NCBI GenBank assembly: GCA_963205255.1
Contig: CAUJIK010000015.1
Span: 1 to 64,000 of the forward strand
Origin: Pseudomonadota bacterium
GTDB lineage: Bacteria; Pseudomonadota; Gammaproteobacteria; Steroidobacterales; Steroidobacteraceae
Reading direction: 5' to 3'
Length of the DNA stretch: 64,000 nt
The notes under the pieces were generated by a model. That model was not told the origin of the DNA. It saw only the letters and a program-made list of their open reading frames with translations, and searched no databases. The translations under genes were made by a program, and so were the position numbers. Shown here piece by piece: positions 41,530-50,766 of this stretch; within the stretch, counting starts at the first letter, position 1, and each line of letters starts with the position of its first letter.

Positions 41530-42504
41530 TCAACAGGCGCGGCGGGCCGCGAGGTGCCGGTCGAGCGCATCGATGAACAGCGCCGCCACGTCGGTGCCGC
41601 TCTGCTTGTGGATCTCGCGCACACCCGTGGGGCTGGTCACGTTGATCTCGGTGACATAGCCGCCGATCACGTCGAGGCCCACGAACAGCATGCCGCGCCG
41701 CGCCAGTTCCGGGCCGATGCGCGCGGCAAGCTCGCGGTCGCGATCGTTCAGCGGCCGCACCACGCCGGTGGCTCCGGCGGCGAGATTGCCGCGGTTGTCG
41801 GTGGCCGAGGGCATGCGCGCCAGCGCATGGGGAGCGGGCTCTCCATCCACCAGCAGCACCCGGGAATCGCCGCCGGTGACGATCTCCGGCAGGTAACGCT
41901 GCACGATGGCGAAGCGGCTGCCGTAGTCCGTGAGGGTTTCGAACACCACGCGCAGGTTCTTGTCGGTCTGGTCCACCACGAAGATGGAGCGCCCCCCCAT
42001 GCCATCCAGCGGCTTTGCCACCACCCGGCCGTGCTCGGCGGCGAAAGCGGCCATGTCGTCCATGTCGCGGGTGATGAGGGTCGGCGCGCACATTTCCGGG
42101 AACCAGGCCGTGTAGACCTTCTCGTTCATGTCGCGCAGGCCCTGGGGCCTGTTCACCACCAGCGCGCCGGCGAGCTCGGCCCGCTCCAGCACATAGGTGG
42201 TGTAGATGAATTCCATGTCGAAGGGCGGGTCCTTACGCATGAGGATCACGTCGAAGTCTCCGAGCCGCCGGTCGGCCGGCTCGCCCAGCGTGAACCAGCC
42301 CGCGGGGTCGGCGTGCACCGTGAGCGGCCGGGCGCGGCCGAAGGCCACACCGTCGCGCAGGGAAAGGTCCCCCTGAGTGAGATAGTGCAGGCGATAGCCC
42401 CGGGCCTGGGCGGCCAGGAGCATGGCCAGGGTGGTGTCCTTTGCGTACTTGATGTCCCCGATGGGGTCCATCACCACGGCGAGGCTCGGCGGGGTCATGG
42501 TCAT
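41530..42504 (-). CDS. gshB: Glutathione synthetase
   Basis: GshB joins gamma-glutamylcysteine and glycine with ATP. The 324 residues counted from ATG 42504 match the family (316 in E. coli). Motifs are AVVMDPIGDIKYAKDTT at the N-terminus, MRKDPPFDMEFIYTTYVLE, the ATP-grasp parts VVAKPLDGMGGRSIFVV, EIVTGGDSRVLLVDGEP and FVGLDVIGGYVTEINVTSPTGVREI. The track start at 43881 is a shadow over pilG/pilH. It diverges from the pil-chp operon across 132 bases. Confidence 0.97.
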   Translation of the reverse strand: MTMTPPSLAVVMDPIGDIKYAKDTTLAMLLAAQARGYRLHYLTQGDLSLRDGVAFGRARPLTVHADPAGWFTLGEPADRRLGDFDVILMRKDPPFDMEFIYTTYVLERAELAGALVVNRPQGLRDMNEKVYTAWFPEMCAPTLITRDMDDMAAFAAEHGRVVAKPLDGMGGRSIFVVDQTDKNLRVVFETLTDYGSRFAIVQRYLPEIVTGGDSRVLLVDGEPAPHALARMPSATDNRGNLAAGATGVVRPLNDRDRELAARIGPELARRGMLFVGLDVIGGYVTEINVTSPTGVREIHKQSGTDVAALFIDALDRHLAARRAC

Positions 42505-42583
42505 ATTTCTCTCAGGAACGTGTCGTACATCAAGGCGCAATGTTATCCCACTGCCAGAATCGTCCCCTGGAATGCGAACAGCG

Positions 42584-42612
42584 TTGCATGGCGAGGGGTA
42601 GGCCGATATGTT
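42584..42612 (+). promoter_or_regulatory. Candidate sigma70 promoter of the pil-chp operon
   Basis: TTGCAT (42584-42589), 17 bases, TATGTT (42607-42612) is a fair sigma70 promoter about 25 bases before the pilG ATG. It lies in the 42505-42636 gap shared with the divergent gshB gene. The rest of the gap holds no recognisable element. Confidence 0.4.
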
Positions 42613-42636
42613 AAAAGAACGCGGGTTTCCATCGCT

Positions 42637-43056
42637 ATGAACCTTGCCGGGAGTACCGTGGCATTGAACGACGAAAGCACCAGCCTCAAGGGCCTCAAAG
42701 TGCTCGTCATCGACGACAGCAAGACCATCCGGCGCACTGCCGAGACGCTGCTGGCCAAAGAGGGTTGCGAGGTGTTCACCGCCATCGACGGGTTCGATGC
42801 GCTGGCGAAGATCGCCGACCACCAGCCGGACATCGTCTTCGTCGACATCATGATGCCGCGCCTGGATGGCTACCAGACCTGCGCGCTGATCAAGCACAAC
42901 AAGGTGTTCCGCTCGATCCCGGTCATCATGCTGTCTTCCAAGGACGGCCTGTTCGACCGGGCCCGTGGCCGCATCGTCGGCTCCGAGCACTACCTGACCA
43001 AGCCGTTCACCAAGGAAGAACTTCTGGGTGCGATTGAGACGCACATTGGGAGATAG
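42637..43056 (+). CDS. pilG: Twitching motility response regulator PilG
   Basis: PilG is a single-domain CheY-like output of the Pil-Chp chemosensory system controlling pilus extension and cAMP in Pseudomonas. The receiver shows VLVIDDSKTIRRTAETLL, the phosphoacceptor Asp in VFVDIMMPRLDGYQTCALI, MLSSKDGLFDRARGRIVGS and YLTKPFTKEELL, nearly identical to known PilG. The start is ATG 42637 (139 residues) or GTG 42658 (132 residues), the latter with GGGAG only 4 bases upstream. The long track frame from 41266 lies over gshB. pilH follows after 3 bases. Confidence 0.95.
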   Translation: MNLAGSTVALNDESTSLKGLKVLVIDDSKTIRRTAETLLAKEGCEVFTAIDGFDALAKIADHQPDIVFVDIMMPRLDGYQTCALIKHNKVFRSIPVIMLSSKDGLFDRARGRIVGSEHYLTKPFTKEELLGAIETHIGR

Positions 43057-43059
43057 GCC

Positions 43060-43425
43060 GTGGCACTGATACTCATCGTCGACGATTCGCCCACCGAAGT
43101 GCATGTGATGAAAAAGGCGCTCGAGGGCAGCGGCTTCCGCACCGCCACGGCCGGCGACGGCCAGGAGGGTGTGCGCCTGGCGCGCGAGATGCACCCCGAC
43201 CTCATCTTCATGGACATCGTGATGCCGGGCATGAACGGCTACCAGGCCACGCGCGCCATCGTCAATGATCCGGACACGCAGCGGATCCCCATCGTCATGG
43301 TCACCTCCAAGGGCCATGAGACCGATCGCATCTGGGGCCTGCGGCAGGGCGCGGTGGACTACATGGTCAAGCCGGTGACGCCGGACAAGCTGGTGGAGAA
43401 AGCCCAGTCCACGCTCGCAGCTTGA
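43060..43425 (+). CDS. pilH: Twitching motility response regulator PilH
   Basis: PilH is the second CheY-like regulator of the Pil-Chp pathway, proposed to act in pilus retraction or as a phosphate sink. The 121-residue receiver starts at GTG 43060 and contains LIVDDSPTEVHVMKKALE, LIFMDIVMPGMNGYQATRAI with the acceptor Asp, VMVTSKGHETDRIWGLRQGA and VDYMVKPVTPDKLV. No output domain is present. pilI follows 10 bases later. Confidence 0.95.
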   Translation: MALILIVDDSPTEVHVMKKALEGSGFRTATAGDGQEGVRLAREMHPDLIFMDIVMPGMNGYQATRAIVNDPDTQRIPIVMVTSKGHETDRIWGLRQGAVDYMVKPVTPDKLVEKAQSTLAA

Positions 43426-43435
43426 GGGGGCGAAG

Positions 43436-43999
43436 TTGGATTCCGGATCCCTGATTCGATCGCTGCGTGACCAGCCCTTCGACCTGCTGGTAGCGCTGGA
43501 CCGCCGCGGCCGCGCAGGCGTAGCCGCTCCCGGCGAGGAAGCCGCCGCCGACCGCGAGTGGGTGGGCGTGGCCTGGCGCATGGCGGGCGAGTCGTACCTG
43601 GTGGCGCGGGAAGAGACCCGTGAAGTGCTGCCCTTCCCGTCGCAGCTCACGCGTGTGCCCGGTGCGAAGACCTGGATCAAGGGCCTCGCCAATGTGCGCG
43701 GCTCGCTGCTGCCCATCATCGACCTGCGGCAGTTCCTCGGCAGTGGCTCGACGCCGCTGACCCGCAACACGCGGGTGCTGGTGGTCAACCACCGCGAGGT
43801 GCCGGCGGGCCTGATGGTGGACGAAGTGCTGGGTTTCCGGCGCTTCGCGGATGGAGAGTTCAGCGGCAATGCGCCGCCCACGCTGGTGCGCTGCGAGCGC
43901 TACATGGCCGGTGCCTTCCGCCGCGGAGCGGAAACCTGGCCGGTGCTCAGCCTGCGCCTACTCGTAGAAAACCCGGGGTTCCTGGATGCCGCAGCCTGA
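43436..43999 (+). CDS. pilI: CheW-like chemotaxis adaptor PilI
   Basis: PilI couples the receptor PilJ to the kinase ChpA. The 187-residue protein is a single CheW domain with REETREVLPFPSQLTRVPG, WIKGLANVRGSLLPIIDLRQFLG and VLVVNHREVPAGLMVDEVLGFRRF. It starts at TTG 43436 behind a GAGGGGG ribosome binding site; the TTG is needed because no ATG or GTG lies nearby in frame. Its end overlaps the first possible pilJ ATG by 14 bases. Confidence 0.92.
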   Translation: MDSGSLIRSLRDQPFDLLVALDRRGRAGVAAPGEEAAADREWVGVAWRMAGESYLVAREETREVLPFPSQLTRVPGAKTWIKGLANVRGSLLPIIDLRQFLGSGSTPLTRNTRVLVVNHREVPAGLMVDEVLGFRRFADGEFSGNAPPTLVRCERYMAGAFRRGAETWPVLSLRLLVENPGFLDAAA

Positions 44000-45323
44000 T
44001 ACCGCAAGCATGACCACCCGCAACCTGATGCTCATCGGGATTACGGCACTGCTGGTGCTGGTCGCCGTGGGGCTGGCGATGATCGCGGGGGGTACCGCCG
44101 CCCTCCTCGCGGGTCTGCTGGGCCTCGCCGCCATCGTGCCGCTGGTGCTGCTGTTCGTGTCGTTGAAGGGCTCCGAGGAGCAGGAGCGCCGGCAGCGCCT
44201 GGCCGTCGAGGCCCAGTCACGCGAGAACGAGCGCAACCAGGAGGCCATCCTGCGCCTGCTGGACGAGATCGCCGGCATCGGTGAAGGCGACCTCACCGCC
44301 ACGGCCACCGTCACCGAGGACATCACCGGTGCCATCGCCGACTCGGTGAACATGGCCGTGGACAGCCTGCGCAAGCTGGTCATGACCATCAACAGTTCCG
44401 CCATCCACCTCGACGGCGCCGCGCGCCAGACGCAGGCGCTGGCGGCCCACCTGGCCAAGTCATCCAGCGCCCAGTCGCGCCAGATCGCCTCGGCCACCGA
44501 ATCCATCGCGGCCATGGCCGGCTCCATCGAGGAAGTTTCGGGCAATGCCGAAAGGGCGGCCGACGTGGCGCGTTATTCGGTGGACATCGCCCACAAGGGC
44601 GGCGATGCCGTACGCCGCACCATCGACGGCATGAACACCATCCGCGAGACCATCCAGGAGACCAGCAAGCGCATCAAGCGGCTGGGCGAGAGCTCGCAGG
44701 AGATCGGCAACATCGTCGAGCTCATCAACGACCTGGCCGAGCAGACCAACATCCTGGCGCTCAATGCCTCGATCCAGGCCTCGATGGCCGGCGAGGCCGG
44801 CCGCGGTTTCGCGGTGGTGGCCGACGAGGTGCAGCGCCTCGCCGAGCGCGCCACCAACGCCACCAAGCAGATCGATGTGCTGGTGCGCACCATCCAGGCG
44901 GACACCAACGGCGCCGTGGTCTCGATGGAGCGCAGCACCACCGACGTGGTCGGCGGCGCGATGCTGGCCGAGAACGCGGGCTCGGCGCTGGAAGAGATCG
45001 AGCAGGTCTCCAACCAGATCGCGAGCCTGGTGCACAACATCTCCGCCAGCGCGCGCAACCAGACGCAGTCGAGCCAGAGCGTGGCGCGCAACATGCAGGT
45101 GCTGCGCGAGATCAGCACGCAGACGGCCGATGCCACTAGCAATACTTCCGAGGCCATCGCGAAGCTCGCCGAACTGTCCGCGGCGCAGCGCCGCTCGGTG
45201 GCCGGTTTCCGGCTGCCTGACACGCCCGAGTCCACGGGTTCGTTCCGCAAACCGGCGGTCGCCGATCCCGAGGCCGCGGCCAGCGGCATCTTCCGGCGTG
45301 TATCGGGTGCTTCCAATGGCTGA
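43986..45323 (+). CDS. pilJ: Methyl-accepting chemotaxis protein PilJ lacking the periplasmic sensor
   Basis: PilJ is the receptor of the Pil-Chp system. Here it has 445 residues against about 680 in Pseudomonas. TM1 (about 14-34) and TM2 (about 37-60) are almost contiguous, joined by 2-4 residues, so the two PilJ periplasmic domains are absent. The cytoplasmic part is normal: a HAMP-like stretch (LRLLDEIAGIGEGDLT), then the MCP helices with the conserved tip IVELINDLAEQTNILALNASIQA and AGRGFAVVADEVQRLA near 245-290. The start may instead be ATG 44010. The stop overlaps chpA by 8 bases. Confidence 0.9.
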   Translation: MPQPDTASMTTRNLMLIGITALLVLVAVGLAMIAGGTAALLAGLLGLAAIVPLVLLFVSLKGSEEQERRQRLAVEAQSRENERNQEAILRLLDEIAGIGEGDLTATATVTEDITGAIADSVNMAVDSLRKLVMTINSSAIHLDGAARQTQALAAHLAKSSSAQSRQIASATESIAAMAGSIEEVSGNAERAADVARYSVDIAHKGGDAVRRTIDGMNTIRETIQETSKRIKRLGESSQEIGNIVELINDLAEQTNILALNASIQASMAGEAGRGFAVVADEVQRLAERATNATKQIDVLVRTIQADTNGAVVSMERSTTDVVGGAMLAENAGSALEEIEQVSNQIASLVHNISASARNQTQSSQSVARNMQVLREISTQTADATSNTSEAIAKLAELSAAQRRSVAGFRLPDTPESTGSFRKPAVADPEAAASGIFRRVSGASNG

Positions 45324-48300
45324 GGCGCAGATCGCAAGCCAGACGCTCGATGCCGTCGCGCGCGAGGTCAACACCTCGCTGGGCGAAGCGCGCGTGGCGC
45401 TCGAGGCCTATGTCGAGCAGCAGGAGAATCTCGCGCTGCTGCAGCGCTGCGCCAGCGAACTGGCGCAGGTGCAGGGCGTGCTGCGCGTCATGGAGATCCA
45501 CGGCGCGGCGTTGCTGGCCGAGGAGATGCACCAGGTCGCGGATTACCTTGCGACCCTGGTCGGCGAACAGAAGAACCAGGCCGAGGCGCTCGATGCGCTG
45601 ATGCGCGCCATGGTGCAGCTGCCTTCGTACCTGGACCGCGTGCTCGCCGGCGGCCGGGACATGGCGCTGATCCTGCTGCCCCTGCTCAACGACATGCGCG
45701 CCGTGCGCGGCAGTCCGCTGCTGTCCGAAGGCACGCTGCTGCTGCTGAATCTCAAGTCCGATCGCCAGGCCGAGCCCGCGCCGCCGCAGGCGGGCGAAGA
45801 AGGCGTGACGGTGGCGCAGTGGGCGCGGCGTCTGCGCTCGCGCTTCCAGATGGGCCTGATCGGCTGGATACGTGGCGAGCGCATCGATGTGCACCTCGAG
45901 ACGCTGGCCACCGTGGCGACGCGCCTGGAGCGCATCGCCACCACGCAGCCCCTGTTCCAGCTGTGGTGGGTGGTCGGCGCCGTGATCGAGGGCCTGCGCG
46001 AGCGTGGCCTGGAAAGCAGCGTGTCGGTGAAGCGTCTGCTGGGTCTGGCCGATCGCGAGATCAAGCGGCTCTATGACGAGGGCGAGGAGCGCTACGCGCA
46101 GAATCCGCCGGTCGAGCTGCTGAACAATCTTCTTTACTACGTTGCGCGTGCGACCGAAGCCGGTCCGCGCGTGAAGGCGGTGCGGTCCTCCTTCCGGCTC
46201 GGCGAGCTGCTGCCGGTGGACGAGAGCATCGAGGAGGAGCGGGAAAGCCTTTCCGCTCCCTCGGTGAAGCTCATGCAGACGGTGGCGGCAGCCATCCGCG
46301 AGGACCTCGGCAAGATCAAGGACGTCCTCGACATCTATGTGCGCCGCGGCGCCGCGGCGCCGGAAGAGCTGACGGCGCAGGTCGACCTGCTGCGCAAGAT
46401 CGGCGACACGCTGGGCGTGCTCGGCCTCGGTGAGCAGCGGGCGCGCGTGCAGGGCGAGATCGGCCGTCTCGAAACACTCATCGGCTCGGGCGACCGGCCG
46501 TCCGAATCGCTGCTGGTGGACATCGCCGCGGCGTTGATCCGCGTGGAGGATCATCTCGACGACGAGCTCGTGGGCATGATCCTGCCGCGCGAGCGCTCTT
46601 CCGAGCAGCCGGCCGTGGATCTGGAATTCCAGCCGGTGCAGTCGGCGGTGCTGCGCGAGTGTGTGGTGAACCTGGCGCGCGTGAAGGAATATGTTTCGCA
46701 GAGCGTCGGCGGCACGCTCGATGCGGTCGGCTTCGACAACTGGCTCGAGCTGATGCGCGGCATCCAGGCGGGTCTGCTGGTGCTGGGCAAGACGCGCGCC
46801 GTGGGCTGCGTGGAGCGCATCACCGGCCATCTGCGCGCGGTGATGCAGCCGGGCGGTTCGGGCCTTGCGCCGCAGGTGCTCGATCGCCTCGCCGACGCCA
46901 TCGTCAGCGTCGAGTACTACATGGAGACGCTGCAGGCGGGCCGCTCGGACCCCTGGTACATGCTGGACAACGCCGAGGCCGCGCTTGCCGTGGTGGATAC
47001 GCAGCCGGCGCGTGGCGTGCCCACTGTGATTCCTGTCGAGGGTGAGAGCCAGACTCTGGTGCTGGGCACGGCACGCGCACCCACGTTGCCGGATGCGGGG
47101 ACGATGTCCACGGTTGCCGCGGCGCCGCCGGTGCTTGCCCCCGCGCGTCCGTCGCTGGCGCAGGTCGCCGATCCGGAGCTGGTCCTGCTGTTCCTGGAGG
47201 AAGCGCGCGAGGAAGTGGCGCGCATCACCGAGCAGTTGCCGGTGTGGGATCGCGATCCTTCGCAGGAGGCGGCGCTCATCACCTCGCGGCGCGCTTTCCA
47301 TACCCTCAAGGGCAGCGGCCGCGTGGTCGGCGCCATGGAACTGGCCGAATTCGCCTGGTCCATCGAGAACCTGCTGAACCGCCTGCTCGACAAGACGCTG
47401 GCGCGCGGGCCGGCCATCCTGGCAACGCTGCGCGAAGCGGTGGATACGCTGCCGCAGTTGATCCGGCATCTGGAAAATGGCGTTGCGCCCTCGGCGGACA
47501 TCACCGGCATCGCAGCGCGCGCGCATGCACTGGCGGCGGGTCGCAGCGCCGATTCGGTGCCCGTGCAGCCCGCGGCGCCGGCTCCCGAGCCCGTGCGCGA
47601 ATCGCCCGTCATGGTGGAGGAGGCGCCTGCCGTCGCGGAGGTCTCCCCTGTTGCGCCGGAGTTCGTGGCGCAGGATTCCACAGCGCAGGAGCAGGAGCCG
47701 GAACTGGAGTCAGCGCCAGCGCCCGAGCCGCTCGTGGCCGCGTCCTCGGCAACACAGGTCGATCCGGCGCTGGCCGAGATTTATTCGCGCGAGACCGCAA
47801 GCCACGTGGCCGTGGTGCGCGACTGGATCGCGCGCGTGGCCGCGCTGCCTGGCCTGCAGGTGGTTCCGGAGCCGGTGTATCGCGCCTGCCACACGCTGGC
47901 CGGCAGTTCGCGCATGGCCGAGGCTCGTCATGGCATCCGCCTCGCCGAGCCGCTGAATCACTGGCTGCGCAAATCCTTCGATGCCAGCGTGGGCATCCGC
48001 GGTGAGGATGTCGCGCTGGTCGGCGACTGCATGAGCGCTCTGGAGAGCGTGAGCCTGAATCTGGACGAGTCCACGGGCTTCTTCTTCGCGCATCCGACGC
48101 TGCTCGAGCGCATTGCGCGCGCCGAATCGGATCTGGACCGGCGCGTCGGCGCCGACGAGACCGGCAACCACGATCATCCCGAAGCCGTTTCCGGGTCGGC
48201 TGTCGAAATGCTGCTGTTGCAGCCGCAGATCCCCGCGGCGCCGCCGCGCGCCGGGCTGTCATCCGGGCCGGCCGCGGATGTGGATTACGATCTCGAGATC

Positions 48301-50766
48301 GCTTCCATCTTCGGCGACGAGGCCACCGAACTGCTCGAAGCCGCGCAGTCTTCGTTCCTCGGCATCAGCCTCGATCAGCCGCGCCGCGAGGAATTCGCCG
48401 CGCTCAAGCGTCCGCTGCATACCCTCAAGGGTGGCGCGCGCATGGCGGGTGTCGCCTCCATGGGCGATCTGTCTCATGAGCTCGAATCGCTGATCATCGC
48501 CATCGAACTGGGCAATGTGCCGCCCAGCACCGCGGCGCGCGAGACGCTGCAGCGCGCGCTCGATGAGCTGGCGCGCATGCGCGATCTGCTCGCCGCGAGC
48601 AAGCCGATATCCCAGGCCACCGGCCTGGTCGCGCAAGTGCGCGCGCTCACCGGCGGCGTGGAAGTGGTTGAAGAGGAAGTGCTGCCGCCCGGAGCCTTTG
48701 CTTCGCAGGCCGTGGGCGATTCTGCTGCTGGCGATGAGGCCGGGCAGCCTGCTGCCGATACGCCGGCCGAACCCGACCTCGCGCCGGCAATCGAGGCGCA
48801 GTACGTCGATGCTCCCGTTCCGGAGGCGACGCCGCAGCCGCAGCCGCAGATGCCGCCCGAGCGGCCCGCCGTCTTCGACCGTCTCATGGCCGCTGCCATG
48901 GTGCCGCCGGGCCGCGAGCCGGCGCCGCCGCCGGAGCGCGTGGAGATGGCGCGCGTGGACGCGGAGCTGCTGAACCAGTTGCTGAATCAGGCCGGTGAGG
49001 TGAGCATCGCCCGCTCGCGCGTGGAACAGCAGATGGGTTCGGTGGAGTTCAACCTCGCCGAGCTTTCGCGCACGGTCACACGTCTGAAAGAGCAGCTCAA
49101 CAAGCTCGAGATCGAGACCGAGACGCAGATCCTGCATCGCCATGAGACCGAGTCCGGTCCGCGCACCGAGTTCGATCCGCTGGAACTGGACCGTTATTCC
49201 TCCATCCAGCAGTTCTCGCGCGCGCTCGCGGAGACGGCCAGCGACGTGGCGAGCATCCAGCAGTTGCTCGAGACGCTGACGCAGGAAGCCCAGAACCTGT
49301 TGCAGCAGCAGGGCCGCACTGTCACCGAGCTGCAGAACGGGCTCATGCGCACCCGCATGGTTTCGTTCCAGCGGCATGTGCAGCGCCTGTCGCGCATCGT
49401 GCGCCAGGCCGCGGCCGACACCGGCAAGCAGGCCGAACTCGTTGTCGAGGGCGCTTCGGGCGAGATCGATCGCCAGGTGCTAGAGCGCATGTTGCCGCCG
49501 TTCGAGCATCTGCTGCGCAATGCCGTGGTGCATGGCATCGAATCACCCGAACAGCGCCGCGCCGCGGGCAAGGCGGAGACCGGGCAGATCAAGCTGGTGC
49601 TGCGCCGCGAGGGCGCCGAGGTCATCATCGATGTTGCCGACGACGGCGCCGGCATGAATCTCGAAGCCATTCGCGCCAAGGCCATTGCCCTGGGGATGGT
49701 GGCGGCCAATCACGCGTTGTCGGATGAAGAGGCGATGCAGCTGGTGCTCGAGCCCGGCTTCTCCACGGCCGAGAACCTCACCCAGGCGGCCGGGCGCGGC
49801 GTGGGCATGGACGTGGTGGCGACCGAAGTGAAGAAGCTCGGCGGCGCGCTGCACATTGAAACCCACGCCGGCCAGGGCTCGCGCTTCATCATTCACCTGC
49901 CCTTCACGCTGGCCGTGAGCCATGCGCTCATCGTGCGCATTTCCGACGAGTTCTATGCGCTGCCGCTGCCCACCGTGGAGGGTGTGGTGCGCGTGCCGCG
50001 CGACGAAGTGCTGCGCCATCTGGCCAGCGAGACGGCTTCCTACATGTATGGCGGCTTCAAGTACCGCTTCCAGCATCTGGGCGTGTTCGTCGGCATGGAG
50101 ACCGGCGTGCTGCCGGATCAGGACCCGACGCTGCCGGTGGTGCTGGTGCGCGCCGGCGAGCTTTCCACGGGCCTCGTCGCCGAGGAGCTGGTCGGCAGTC
50201 GCGAGATCGTGGTCAAGCCCGTCGGTCCGCAGATCTCGGGCATCCGCGGCATATCCGGCGCCACCATCCTCGGCGATGGCCGCATCGTCGTGATCCTCGA
50301 CATTGGTGCGCTGGTGCGTGCCGGCTGGCGCGGCCGCGTGCAGGCCGCCACCGTGCCGCGCGAGAAACTCGACCGGCGCATCGTGGCGCTGGTGGTGGAC
50401 GATTCCATCACGGTGCGTCGCGTGACCCAGCGCCTGCTGGAGCGCAATGGCATGAAGGTGCTCACCGCGCGCGACGGCATGGATGCGGTGGCGGTGATGG
50501 AAGAGCAGGTGCCCGACATCGTGCTGCTGGACATCGAGATGCCGCGCATGGATGGCTATGAAGTGGCCTCGCACATGCGTGGCAGCGCGCGCCTCAAGGA
50601 TGTGCCCATCATCATGATCACTTCGCGCGTGGGCGAGAAGCATCGCTCGCGTGCCATCGAGCTTGGCGTGGACGAGTACCTGGGCAAACCCTACCAGGAG
50701 AGCCAGCTGCTGGAAGCCATCGCGCCGCTGGTGGAGAGGCGCGACGGCGAGGCGTGCCTGGCATGA
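45316..50766 (+). CDS. chpA: ChpA hybrid chemosensory histidine kinase
   Basis: ChpA is the CheA-like kinase of the Pil-Chp system. ATG 45316 gives 1816 residues (the track frame from 44764 lies over pilJ). The N-terminal 600 residues are helical and carry no clear phosphorylatable His. Three Hpt domains follow, with FHTLKGS (His about 662), CHTLAGSS (about 859) and LHTLKGG (about 1035), against six Hpt plus Thr/Ser variants in Pseudomonas. Next are Pro-rich linkers, the dimer domain (near 1212), HATPase with LLRNAVVHGIES (near 1400) and GRGVGMDVV, a CheW domain (about 1530-1670), and a C-terminal receiver with LLDIEMPRMDGYE (Asp about 1738). chpC follows with an ATGA overlap. Confidence 0.95.
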   Translation: MAEAQIASQTLDAVAREVNTSLGEARVALEAYVEQQENLALLQRCASELAQVQGVLRVMEIHGAALLAEEMHQVADYLATLVGEQKNQAEALDALMRAMVQLPSYLDRVLAGGRDMALILLPLLNDMRAVRGSPLLSEGTLLLLNLKSDRQAEPAPPQAGEEGVTVAQWARRLRSRFQMGLIGWIRGERIDVHLETLATVATRLERIATTQPLFQLWWVVGAVIEGLRERGLESSVSVKRLLGLADREIKRLYDEGEERYAQNPPVELLNNLLYYVARATEAGPRVKAVRSSFRLGELLPVDESIEEERESLSAPSVKLMQTVAAAIREDLGKIKDVLDIYVRRGAAAPEELTAQVDLLRKIGDTLGVLGLGEQRARVQGEIGRLETLIGSGDRPSESLLVDIAAALIRVEDHLDDELVGMILPRERSSEQPAVDLEFQPVQSAVLRECVVNLARVKEYVSQSVGGTLDAVGFDNWLELMRGIQAGLLVLGKTRAVGCVERITGHLRAVMQPGGSGLAPQVLDRLADAIVSVEYYMETLQAGRSDPWYMLDNAEAALAVVDTQPARGVPTVIPVEGESQTLVLGTARAPTLPDAGTMSTVAAAPPVLAPARPSLAQVADPELVLLFLEEAREEVARITEQLPVWDRDPSQEAALITSRRAFHTLKGSGRVVGAMELAEFAWSIENLLNRLLDKTLARGPAILATLREAVDTLPQLIRHLENGVAPSADITGIAARAHALAAGRSADSVPVQPAAPAPEPVRESPVMVEEAPAVAEVSPVAPEFVAQDSTAQEQEPELESAPAPEPLVAASSATQVDPALAEIYSRETASHVAVVRDWIARVAALPGLQVVPEPVYRACHTLAGSSRMAEARHGIRLAEPLNHWLRKSFDASVGIRGEDVALVGDCMSALESVSLNLDESTGFFFAHPTLLERIARAESDLDRRVGADETGNHDHPEAVSGSAVEMLLLQPQIPAAPPRAGLSSGPAADVDYDLEIASIFGDEATELLEAAQSSFLGISLDQPRREEFAALKRPLHTLKGGARMAGVASMGDLSHELESLIIAIELGNVPPSTAARETLQRALDELARMRDLLAASKPISQATGLVAQVRALTGGVEVVEEEVLPPGAFASQAVGDSAAGDEAGQPAADTPAEPDLAPAIEAQYVDAPVPEATPQPQPQMPPERPAVFDRLMAAAMVPPGREPAPPPERVEMARVDAELLNQLLNQAGEVSIARSRVEQQMGSVEFNLAELSRTVTRLKEQLNKLEIETETQILHRHETESGPRTEFDPLELDRYSSIQQFSRALAETASDVASIQQLLETLTQEAQNLLQQQGRTVTELQNGLMRTRMVSFQRHVQRLSRIVRQAAADTGKQAELVVEGASGEIDRQVLERMLPPFEHLLRNAVVHGIESPEQRRAAGKAETGQIKLVLRREGAEVIIDVADDGAGMNLEAIRAKAIALGMVAANHALSDEEAMQLVLEPGFSTAENLTQAAGRGVGMDVVATEVKKLGGALHIETHAGQGSRFIIHLPFTLAVSHALIVRISDEFYALPLPTVEGVVRVPRDEVLRHLASETASYMYGGFKYRFQHLGVFVGMETGVLPDQDPTLPVVLVRAGELSTGLVAEELVGSREIVVKPVGPQISGIRGISGATILGDGRIVVILDIGALVRAGWRGRVQAATVPREKLDRRIVALVVDDSITVRRVTQRLLERNGMKVLTARDGMDAVAVMEEQVPDIVLLDIEMPRMDGYEVASHMRGSARLKDVPIIMITSRVGEKHRSRAIELGVDEYLGKPYQESQLLEAIAPLVERRDGEACLA

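Noticed and set aside
41530-43881. 783-aa reading of gshB
   Set aside because: The upstream half lies antisense to pilG and pilH; the true GshB N-terminus starts at ATG 42504.
45136-47526. 796-aa minus-strand ORF opposite chpA
   Set aside because: Antisense shadow rich in His, Arg and Gln; chpA on the plus strand has intact family motifs.
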